From IMG/VR virus record IMGVR_UViG_3300037042_003397, positions 1 to 62,215 of that record: a DNA stretch of 62,215 nt; one strand, 5' to 3'. Below, piece after piece: positions 24,136-32,262 of the stretch (positions within the stretch are counted from its first letter, which is position 1; each line of letters starts with the position of its first letter). Both the position numbers and the translations under genes were made by a program. A model generated the notes under the pieces. It was not told where the DNA came from. It ran no database searches and was given only the letters and a program-made list of their open reading frames with translations. Origin of the DNA: a virus.

Positions 24136-24470
24136 GTGATCTTGCTTTCAGGATAGTTGAGTTCGTTGTGGTAGCAATGGCAGTATGGAGAGTGTCGAGC
24201 ATTGTTGCAAGGGAAGATGGGCCGATGGACATCTTCCCAAGGTTCAAAACACGAGTGTTGGACTTATCCGAGAATAAAAGAATTCATATATCCGTAAGGA
24301 AGATGCTCAACAGTTTCTATCGTGGATTGAATTGTATCTGGTGCAATTCAGTTTGGTTCTCTGCAATTGCTTCTATCTTTATTTCTGTATCCTTTTTAGA
24401 GTGGATCGTTGTGACCCTTTCTTTGAGTACAGTCGCTATAATGGTAGAAACATTCATTAAAGGAGAATGA
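24132..24470 (+). CDS. DUF1360 membrane protein, 112 aa
   Basis: The pattern VWRVSSIVAREDGPMDIFPRF followed by LNCIWCNSVWF and a hydrophobic C-terminal helix is that of DUF1360 proteins. These are common in phages of Gram-positive bacteria and in Bacillus. Two or three membrane segments are expected. It overlaps the glycosyltransferase by ATGA. The family's function is unknown; in phages it is often near head-tail genes, as here. Confidence 0.75.
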   Translation: MSDLAFRIVEFVVVAMAVWRVSSIVAREDGPMDIFPRFKTRVLDLSENKRIHISVRKMLNSFYRGLNCIWCNSVWFSAIASIFISVSFLEWIVVTLSLSTVAIMVETFIKGE

Positions 24471-24471
24471 T

Positions 24472-25671
24472 ATGGCAATTTCTTCAACTAAAACATTACT
24501 ATCGCTCGATAGATACTGCACTATCATGGGGATAAATCCAGTTCATTTCAATGGTGGTGGATCTGTCTCGCTCATATCCGGGAAAACATTATTTCCAATT
24601 GAAAATGCCAGTAACCTGGTATGGCCTCAATTCAACTGGCAGAACCACGATCAGGTTAGTCGGGACGAGTTGGCTGTTGCCATATCAAACGCTGAGAATG
24701 AGATCAAGTCTTACGTTGGCTTTTCCGTTTCTCCAGACTGGGAAGAAAATGTCAGATACGATATGAACCATTCGTTCAGACCTGGTTATGCTTCTTATTC
24801 AAGTGCTGTGAATTTGACTACACGCAAGTTTATATCAGGAGGTAGAAAGTTATCTACCAAGCTAGGCGCATACTCGGTAACATTGACTGATGTAGATACG
24901 GATGGATGGAAAGAGATTGCAACAGTCACATTTCCAGTTGGAACAGATACTGATTTATTTAAGTATAAGATTAAATTTGTTGGCAGGGATGAAGAAATAA
25001 GGCCGGCTAAGACTAAGCAAATTATTGGTGCGAATGTGGTAGTGACTTTTAATCGGTGGATGTTGGTCAGTCCACTGTTATGGGAAGCATTTGAAACAGA
25101 TGATACTGCTGGAAAATCAATTGATATGTCAGTTGATGCTAACTTTGTGACAACGGTTGATGTGTACTATGAAACAAACGATGCTACAAAAAGTCATTGT
25201 GACTTCAATTTATTCGAGAATGGAGTCACGTCAATACAGGGTGGATATTCTTTATTGTCATCTGGCGATAATATTATTTCAGTAAGTCCTGGAAGTTATA
25301 ATTCAATTACCGGATTATGGGAGTACTCTTGCATGGATATGAGTGATGCAATTTGTATGAATTTATGGTACTATGCAGGTGCAAGAACTCAGAACCTTAA
25401 CAAGTTTTTTGATTACATGCCAGATCAGATCGCAACCGCAATATCTTATCTTGCTACTGCCAGGCTTGAAAGACCATTCAATTCAAACACAAATACGACT
25501 TCTCTTTCTGAAGAATTGAGAACGGATGTGTCCGAGCCGTTGGTTGGAAAATTCAGATTGATCAGTATGAAATTATTGGAAAGTCCATTTGGAACAAAGC
25601 GTGGTGAGATATTGGCGTATAACTATCTTAAGAACTTCTCGAAGAAGATCATGGGAAGTGCAGTAATATGA
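24472..25671 (+). CDS. Head-tail connector-like virion protein, 399 aa
   Basis: The N-terminal 110 residues include SRDELAVAISNAENEIKSYV, resembling the helical adaptor proteins that cap the portal. The middle is beta-rich, and residues 310-399 return to helices (QIATAISYLATARLERPF). It is larger than usual adaptors (about 100-200 aa), so the beta domain may be an insertion displayed on the neck. Position before the tail genes supports a neck role. Confidence 0.5.
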   Translation: MAISSTKTLLSLDRYCTIMGINPVHFNGGGSVSLISGKTLFPIENASNLVWPQFNWQNHDQVSRDELAVAISNAENEIKSYVGFSVSPDWEENVRYDMNHSFRPGYASYSSAVNLTTRKFISGGRKLSTKLGAYSVTLTDVDTDGWKEIATVTFPVGTDTDLFKYKIKFVGRDEEIRPAKTKQIIGANVVVTFNRWMLVSPLLWEAFETDDTAGKSIDMSVDANFVTTVDVYYETNDATKSHCDFNLFENGVTSIQGGYSLLSSGDNIISVSPGSYNSITGLWEYSCMDMSDAICMNLWYYAGARTQNLNKFFDYMPDQIATAISYLATARLERPFNSNTNTTSLSEELRTDVSEPLVGKFRLISMKLLESPFGTKRGEILAYNYLKNFSKKIMGSAVI

Positions 25672-25970
25672 AAATTGTAATTTGGCAGGATAAGAATGGA
25701 TACAAGCATGGATCATTGTTGAGGGATTTGGATTCTAGCGATGCTCCCGAAATTGGAATACCTCTCGATCCGCCCGACGTGAGGGAAATATTTTCGGAGT
25801 GTGAAAAAGAAGTGCATAATGCGTTAGTTGATCGAAAATTGTTTACCTGGGAAGATGTGCAACGGTCTCAGGATGGAGTAACATCCGTTATAACGTCAAT
25901 TGTAAGAAGAAGGTTCATAGAACGTTATAAGGAAAAACATATTAATCAAGGAGTCAGAGATGGCAAATAA
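25668..25970 (+). CDS. Hypothetical neck/tail-completion candidate, 100 aa
   Basis: Start and stop overlap both neighbours (ATGA at 25668; overlap with 25960). The sequence has an N-terminal strand (MKIVIWQDKNGYKHG), a Pro-rich centre and a basic C-terminal helix. Its place between a connector-like protein and the tail tube suggests a head-completion or tail-terminator function. No motif confirms this. Confidence 0.5.
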   Translation: MKIVIWQDKNGYKHGSLLRDLDSSDAPEIGIPLDPPDVREIFSECEKEVHNALVDRKLFTWEDVQRSQDGVTSVITSIVRRRFIERYKEKHINQGVRDGK

Positions 25971-27468
25971 TGTTTATGATCCTTTGAAATCAGCGTACTC
26001 CAGAGTATTTCTGATTGAAGGTAGAGCTTCTCCGGTGAATGTCCCAGCGTACATGTCTCAGCTAAAAGCGACAGGCATTACCAGGAACTTTGGAGATACG
26101 ACCAAGATAGAGATGCCCGATCCCGTCAATTACGGAAAGTTCATTGAAGTAGATAGTATCCGTGGTGTGACTGAACGGGCTACAAGTTCGTTAGTTGGGA
26201 AGTATGCGCTCAATTTGAAGTCAAAGCTGCTTCAACTTGCAACCCAGGGTTGCGCTATTGATATTCAAGTTCACATGGGAAAGTGTACTGATCCTAGTTC
26301 GTTCAATTCATTCTCGAAGTCACTCATTTTTGAGAGTGTTATCGTTGGGAGTTGGGCGACTGAAGATTTGGGCGCAATCTCATCCGATGAAAATGCGAAA
26401 GTGGACGAAACGGCTGAAATTTCTGCTGCAAATGTGTACGAAGTTGTTCCTCTTTTATACCAGTCAAGATCGAATGATGTGGTCACTAATCCAGTGATTG
26501 ACATCAAAGTGATTGACTACTCGTCATGTGGTGACTGCGGCAATGCCAGTGATGGTTGCTATCAGATTTTTGCAATTTCAAAAGCGGCTGGTGGTTCTCC
26601 TACTACTCCAGCTGATGTGATTTTCTCCACCGATAAGGGAGCGACGTTCAAGGCGCATGACATCGATTCGATGAATGTTGCCAGTGATGGAAGTTCAATC
26701 TTTGCGGTGGGTGATGATATTGTCGCAGTTAGCAAAGACGAGAATGCATTATTCTATGCGGCAAAATCGGAGATTATTGGAGGAGGTGATCCGCTTTTCG
26801 TCAAGATAACATCCGGGTTTGTGTATAAACCGCTGTATGGTTGCTCTGCTGGAAGAAAAGCGTTCATTGTTGGGATGTGGGGTTACATCTATCTTTGTGA
26901 AAATGCGGCCGCCGGTGTTACCGTACTTGAAGCTTCTTCTATAACCACTTCCAATCTCAATCATGTGTACGCCTACGATGAGAATAATGCGGTAGCGGTT
27001 GGTAACAGTGGTGTTGTTCTGTACACAACCAATCAGACCAGTTGGTCAATGGCGCCCACGGTTCCGGTTGGCATTGCTGTCAATCTGAATTGTGTGTTCA
27101 TGAAGTCAAAGACTGAATGGATTGTAGCTGCATCCGACGGGAAATTGTACTATACCATTAATTCTGGTACTACTTGGATATCAAAAGTAATGCCTGGTAC
27201 TGCTCCTAGTGCGATGACTCATGTTGCGTTTTCTACTAATTCTGTTGGGTTTGCATCTGGAACTGTATCTAGCAAGGGTAAACTTTACCGGACGTTTGAT
27301 GGTGGATATAGTTGGGTTGTTGTTCCATCGAGCGGTGGTACTTTTGTCAATACCACAGAGATTACCAGGCTTGCGACTTGCATGAGTGATCCTAACTTTG
27401 TTGCTGCGGGTGGTCAGAATTTCCCGACTGCCGCTGATGGGATCATCATAATCGGCAGTTCTATCTAA
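25960..27468 (+). CDS. Major tail tube protein with C-terminal beta-propeller, 502 aa
   Basis: Residues 1-180 look like a tail tube subunit (MANNVYDPLKSAYSRVFLIEG and a beta barrel region). From about residue 190 to the end there are repeated Asp-box-like motifs (STDKGATF, TTNQTSWS, TINSGTTW, TFDGGYSW) and strands typical of BNR/Ycf48-like propellers. A decorated tail tube displaying a glycan-binding propeller is a plausible reading. AAGGAGTCAGAG precedes the ATG. The next gene is a tail assembly chaperone, which supports the tube assignment. Confidence 0.6.
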   Translation: MANNVYDPLKSAYSRVFLIEGRASPVNVPAYMSQLKATGITRNFGDTTKIEMPDPVNYGKFIEVDSIRGVTERATSSLVGKYALNLKSKLLQLATQGCAIDIQVHMGKCTDPSSFNSFSKSLIFESVIVGSWATEDLGAISSDENAKVDETAEISAANVYEVVPLLYQSRSNDVVTNPVIDIKVIDYSSCGDCGNASDGCYQIFAISKAAGGSPTTPADVIFSTDKGATFKAHDIDSMNVASDGSSIFAVGDDIVAVSKDENALFYAAKSEIIGGGDPLFVKITSGFVYKPLYGCSAGRKAFIVGMWGYIYLCENAAAGVTVLEASSITTSNLNHVYAYDENNAVAVGNSGVVLYTTNQTSWSMAPTVPVGIAVNLNCVFMKSKTEWIVAASDGKLYYTINSGTTWISKVMPGTAPSAMTHVAFSTNSVGFASGTVSSKGKLYRTFDGGYSWVVVPSSGGTFVNTTEITRLATCMSDPNFVAAGGQNFPTAADGIIIIGSSI

Positions 27469-27514
27469 TATTCTTTCGCATAAGCGGATTGAACCTTCCT
27501 ACTGGAGGAATTGA

Positions 27515-28012
27515 ATGAAACTTGCAAAAGCTGTAAAGTTTGATGAAATAACACTATCGAGTGGAGTTGTACTGAATATCAATAAAATTCCCAGGCTGTT
27601 GATTGGAGAATTAGTAAAAGTATCCAGGCCAACTCCTCCGATAGTGATGATTGAAGCGATTGGTCGAGAAGAAGAAAATCCATCTGATCCTATTTATTTA
27701 GCGAAGGTTCAGCAATGGGAAACAGAGGTATCAATGAAAATGGTTGATGCCTTTGTTTTGTTTGGTACTGCTCTCAAGTCTAAACCTGATGGTTTTTCAG
27801 ACTTCTTAGATAATTCAATTTCTGCCAAGTTGAAGATATTAGGAATCACTGCGAACACTTCAGATGAAAGATACCTGGCGTGGGTCAAGTTCATTGCCTG
27901 TGCCGATGATGAAGATATAACCTTGATCGTGGATAGTGTTGGACGGTTATCGGGCGTTTCCGAAAAGGATGTGAGTGAAGCTGTAAGCAAATTTCGGGGT
28001 GACGCTAAATGA
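27515..28012 (+). CDS. Tail assembly chaperone, first frame, 165 aa
   Basis: Small helical protein between tail tube and tape measure, the fixed position of gpG-type chaperones. CTGGAGGAATTG precedes the start. The frame ends at 28012, but a second frame with no Shine-Dalgarno begins at 27999 and runs to 28268. The usual arrangement is a translational frameshift giving a longer gpGT-type product. Gene function is from synteny. Confidence 0.65.
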   Translation: MKLAKAVKFDEITLSSGVVLNINKIPRLLIGELVKVSRPTPPIVMIEAIGREEENPSDPIYLAKVQQWETEVSMKMVDAFVLFGTALKSKPDGFSDFLDNSISAKLKILGITANTSDERYLAWVKFIACADDEDITLIVDSVGRLSGVSEKDVSEAVSKFRGDAK

Positions 28013-28268
28013 AGAAATAATCACGGAGCTTCCCGTGAGTCAGAAAGATATACTCGGCATTTCAATTGAAGAAACAAAACCGCCGGGTATGGTTGCATTA
28101 TACGAAGAATACGCGGTGAAGGATGAAGGTGGTTATAATGTGATTGAGTGGGAAGGGTTATCTCCCATTCAAAGAGCATACGAAGTGGCTTATTTGAGAA
28201 TAAAAAGATCAATTGAATATCAAAAATCGAAAGCAGAAGAAAAGGCGATGAAGCGAGGTAGCTCATAA
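27999..28268 (+). CDS. Tail assembly chaperone, second frame (gpT-like), 89 aa
   Basis: The frame is open only from 27987 and its best start is GTG at 27999 without a Shine-Dalgarno. It is +1 (or -2) relative to the 165-aa frame, and both are open only between 27987 and 28012. That window contains TTTCGGGGTGAC, where a slip on GGGG is possible. The content (SPIQRAYEVAYLRIKRSIEY) is helical and charged, as in gpT-type extensions. Probably expressed as a frameshift fusion. Confidence 0.6.
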   Translation: MTLNEEIITELPVSQKDILGISIEETKPPGMVALYEEYAVKDEGGYNVIEWEGLSPIQRAYEVAYLRIKRSIEYQKSKAEEKAMKRGSS

Positions 28269-28269
28269 A

Positions 28270-31200
28270 ATGGCATTTGAAACTTTGGGATTGAACCTTA
28301 TCGTGCAGGGTGCTGCCACTTTTGCTAGAGATATCGGGTATGTCAATTCATCCATGATCCGATACTTGAATTCAATGAATCAGTATCAAAATAAGATTGT
28401 GCAGATCGCAACTAGAGAAAGTACGATAGCAGATAGAAGGGTTGCGTCCAGCCTGAGAATGTACGATCAGCTTTCTCGTGGTGCTCAGAAATATTATCAG
28501 ATGACCGTTGATATTGGCGGTAAACTGTACGCACAACAGACAAAGATAATCAATTCTTCCATTACAAAAGGAATACCATCTGCATCGCTCACTACCAGGG
28601 AGATAGATTTAAATAACAAGGTATTGGCGATTAGAGCAAAGATACTTGCAATACAGACAGCAGGTGGTGTTCCGGCTCAAAATATGCTGGATAGAGAAAA
28701 GCTGCTTACCGATAAACTTATCATTGTTAGAGAGAAAATTCTCAATGTAACCAGAGCGGCTAACGCTGCCAACAATACGTTGCTTTCGAGAGAAATTGAA
28801 CTAGCGAATAAACTGGTTATTACAAAGGCAAAGATAGCTTCACTTACTTCTGCCGGTAGAGCAATTCCAGCTACCTTGATAACAAAAGAAATTGCACAGA
28901 CCGCAGAACTTGTTGTTGTAAGAACTAAACTAGCGGCAATTGTCAAAGCTGGATCGATCGTAAATCAAACACTGCTGGATAGAGAGATAACTTTACAGAA
29001 TGCATTAAATAGTGCGACTTCTGGTCATACTGCAATTGTTAGTCAGCAAGCTGCTCAACTGGTAGATCTGACCAATAAGACAACAGAAGCTGCGAAGGCA
29101 CAAGCTAACCTGGTATCTGTTCAGAGCAGTCTAAAGAGTGTTGGCGATATTCTAAAATCTGTGCTTTCTGTGCTTTCTGGTGATTTTGGCACAAATGTAA
29201 TTTCAAGTACAGCCCTTGGAGCAGCATTAACAAAACTTGTTCCTCAGGCTGCTGCCCTCTCTTTTGTATTGGATATTGTCAAGATCTCAATTGATGCTGC
29301 TAACTTTGCGATCAAGTTATTTGTTGGTGCATTGAAACTTATATGGAACATAATCTCAACTACGATCACTTTTGTCTATAATCTTGTCAAAGCTATTGGC
29401 ACTTATCTTTGGAACGCAATCGTTAATATCGCTAAAGTGATCGGTAATGTTTTAGTGAGTGCGTTAAAGACTGCATTGGATTGGTTCAAGAAGATAGGCC
29501 AGGCTGTTCTTAATATTGCCACGCTCCCATTTCAGGCGATTATTGGTTTCTTTCAAAACTTAGGAACATCAATACAGAGGATAGTTGAATACACGATTGG
29601 GATGGGCTTTGACAGAATACTTTGGGGTGTTGGCGAGAAATTAAGATATGTTGCCAACATGGCGAAGGATGCTGGCATTTCATTTCAATTGCTTCAGATT
29701 AGACTTAGGGGTCTTATCCAGCGAGAAATGTCTGAGACAAAGGGTATTCCGTTTAATAAGTCTCTTGCCGAGGCAACAAGGAGAGCGAAAGAATTATCGT
29801 GGTGGATTTCTGAACTAGCCGTAAAATCTATATTCAACGCAGAGTCGATAGCTAGTTTGGTAAGTCTTGGCATGTCGTACGATATGACCGAGACTGAAGT
29901 AAAAACATTAACAACTTCAATTGTCAAGTTCGCAACACAGATGGGACTTGGCGATCAGGAGATGATCAGAATTATTGAAAATATGGGCCAGATGAAAGCG
30001 GTCGGAAAGATGACCGGGACAGAATTGAGGGATCTGGCAAGAGGCGCATTTGTTCCAATTAATCGAGTATTCAAAGTTATGGCAGAAATGCCGGAAGTTG
30101 CCAAATTTGGAGTTGCTCAATTCAAGGTATTGCCCGAATATGCAAAAAAATCTGCCAAGGAATTAATACTTTTGGAGAACTCTGGGAAAAAGGTATATGA
30201 AGCTCTTGGCAAAGCTGCTATCTCTTGGCAAGAGTTGAGAGAGATGGGTAGAACTGGTGATATCCCAGCAGAACTTTTCATGAAAGCATTTATCAAAATG
30301 ACGGAGAATGATTTTCCAAATGCCATCGAAGATGCTTCTGCGTCAATGACTGCGATAACAAGTAATATTGAAGATTTCATTCAAACTGTTATTGGATGGA
30401 GTGTCGTTACTCCGATCATTGATATTGTTTCAAAGAGAATGAAGAAGTTTACTGATATATTGGTTGGTAAACAATCAAGAAATCTGTTTGAGTCAATTGG
30501 ACTGAGTCTTGTAGTGATTGTTGAAAAGTTTTTTGCAATTAGTGATGCCGTAAGTCCTGATATGGGTGCTTTTTTCTTAAAGTGGTTAGGTCAAGTGGAA
30601 GCATTATTGAAATTTGTTGCGATTGCTTTCAAGAATTTAGCACCCGGAAACCTAAATCTAAGAGGACTTATCTATTACGTTGAACAAAATCAGGACACTC
30701 TTGGTGTATTCTTTGAACCACTTATCAAAGCACTTACTTGGATGAGCGAGAATGAAAATGTTGTCAATGCAATTCTTACTGATCCGATCAAGTGGATTAG
30801 AGAGAATGGTGTAAGGATCATTCAAGACTTAGCCGTAAAAGGATTTGAATTACTCAAAACTAAAGCTGGTGAAGCGTTTGCTCTGTTCAAAGGATTTGTT
30901 GATAAAAATGGGCCAGACTTTGTCAATTCGATAACAGATGGAGTCAAGGGTGCTCTCATTGGACTGCAAACTTTTATTCAAGAAAAGTTTGGTAAAGATA
31001 ATTATCTTTACTCATTTGTCGACACTGTTCAAAGCGCAATTGAGTATGTTCAAAGGTTATTCAATTTCTCTATAAGCAGTTCTGCGGGGAAAACTCCCGG
31101 AGAACCAATATTTGATCCAAATTCTGGCGTTCCTTCATTTCCAGATGCAGCACCTTCCAATGTTGGTCTTATTGCTTCTCTAATGGAACTTGAAGCTCAA

Positions 31201-32262
31201 TTAATAAAATTGAGAGACAAAGTTCTTGTAAGTGTTCAGGAGAAGTTTATCGAATTTAAGGATAAGGCGATAATAGAAATAACGAAACAATTTGAATTAT
31301 GGCGTATAGAATTAACAAAACTTACCGATGAGTATGGGCCAAAAGTTTATAAATGGTTATCAGATAATGTTCCATTATTTGAAAAACTTTCGGTTACAAC
31401 TGTAGAAATTGGCAAGTCGATTGAAATGATATCAATATCACTTACTAATTTATTAGAAGCTATAAAACCATTTGATACGATGAATGGAAAATCACCTCTA
31501 GTTAAAGTATTTGATATGATATTTGGTCCAGGAATTGATATGGCATCTGTTCAAATTAGAATTGCTTCTGCCTCAATAGGTAGCATGTTCAATGCTATAA
31601 CTGCATTTATAAACGCATTCAATTCAATGGTTCCTCTACAATCAAAATTTGGTGCTGATTTAATAAATCTTATCAAATTGATATTTTCCGGAGATAATAA
31701 AACATCATTTCTCGATATTATGAAGAAATTATTTGATCCTTCAGATCCATCTTCGGCAATTGGAATTACTATAATATTTTATAGAAAATTTGTAGATGAA
31801 ATATTAAGACTTACAAGTGAAATGAAAAGAGAACTTGTGGATCAATCTATAATTCCAAAAATGATGGAAGCGGTAAAAAATTCAATCAATGGAGTACTTG
31901 ATATTATTATTGCAGGATTACCAGCAAGAATAAATGCTATTATTGCTGAATTCCAAAGATTGTACGATGCACTTGTCGGTCATTCTATTGTGCCGGATAT
32001 GATGGCGGGTATTCAGGATTCAATTGTAAATACGTTGAACGATACAATAGATAAACTTCCTGCATTGGCAAAGTCAATGTCGAATCAGTTCAAGGATATG
32101 GGATTTAATGGAAAACCAAGATATCCATTTGCTTCTGCTCTATCGACTAACACATCAACCATATCTAACACGACTAATAATTACAACCTGAACGTAAACA
32201 GCACCCTAAGTTCTAATGATCTTTCAATGCAATATAATACGCTGAGGTCACTGGCCGTATGA
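28270..32262 (+). CDS. Tape measure protein, 1330 aa
   Basis: Longest virion gene, just after the chaperone frames. The N-terminal 320 residues are a long coiled-coil-like region with repeated ALTTREIDLNNK-type segments. Residues about 330-460 are hydrophobic helices (FVYNLVKAIGTYLWNAIVNI). The rest is mostly helical with several amphipathic stretches. By the usual proportion this length suggests a tail near 200 nm, an estimate only. It sets tail length and may be ejected into the host envelope. Confidence 0.85.
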   Translation: MAFETLGLNLIVQGAATFARDIGYVNSSMIRYLNSMNQYQNKIVQIATRESTIADRRVASSLRMYDQLSRGAQKYYQMTVDIGGKLYAQQTKIINSSITKGIPSASLTTREIDLNNKVLAIRAKILAIQTAGGVPAQNMLDREKLLTDKLIIVREKILNVTRAANAANNTLLSREIELANKLVITKAKIASLTSAGRAIPATLITKEIAQTAELVVVRTKLAAIVKAGSIVNQTLLDREITLQNALNSATSGHTAIVSQQAAQLVDLTNKTTEAAKAQANLVSVQSSLKSVGDILKSVLSVLSGDFGTNVISSTALGAALTKLVPQAAALSFVLDIVKISIDAANFAIKLFVGALKLIWNIISTTITFVYNLVKAIGTYLWNAIVNIAKVIGNVLVSALKTALDWFKKIGQAVLNIATLPFQAIIGFFQNLGTSIQRIVEYTIGMGFDRILWGVGEKLRYVANMAKDAGISFQLLQIRLRGLIQREMSETKGIPFNKSLAEATRRAKELSWWISELAVKSIFNAESIASLVSLGMSYDMTETEVKTLTTSIVKFATQMGLGDQEMIRIIENMGQMKAVGKMTGTELRDLARGAFVPINRVFKVMAEMPEVAKFGVAQFKVLPEYAKKSAKELILLENSGKKVYEALGKAAISWQELREMGRTGDIPAELFMKAFIKMTENDFPNAIEDASASMTAITSNIEDFIQTVIGWSVVTPIIDIVSKRMKKFTDILVGKQSRNLFESIGLSLVVIVEKFFAISDAVSPDMGAFFLKWLGQVEALLKFVAIAFKNLAPGNLNLRGLIYYVEQNQDTLGVFFEPLIKALTWMSENENVVNAILTDPIKWIRENGVRIIQDLAVKGFELLKTKAGEAFALFKGFVDKNGPDFVNSITDGVKGALIGLQTFIQEKFGKDNYLYSFVDTVQSAIEYVQRLFNFSISSSAGKTPGEPIFDPNSGVPSFPDAAPSNVGLIASLMELEAQLIKLRDKVLVSVQEKFIEFKDKAIIEITKQFELWRIELTKLTDEYGPKVYKWLSDNVPLFEKLSVTTVEIGKSIEMISISLTNLLEAIKPFDTMNGKSPLVKVFDMIFGPGIDMASVQIRIASASIGSMFNAITAFINAFNSMVPLQSKFGADLINLIKLIFSGDNKTSFLDIMKKLFDPSDPSSAIGITIIFYRKFVDEILRLTSEMKRELVDQSIIPKMMEAVKNSINGVLDIIIAGLPARINAIIAEFQRLYDALVGHSIVPDMMAGIQDSIVNTLNDTIDKLPALAKSMSNQFKDMGFNGKPRYPFASALSTNTSTISNTTNNYNLNVNSTLSSNDLSMQYNTLRSLAV

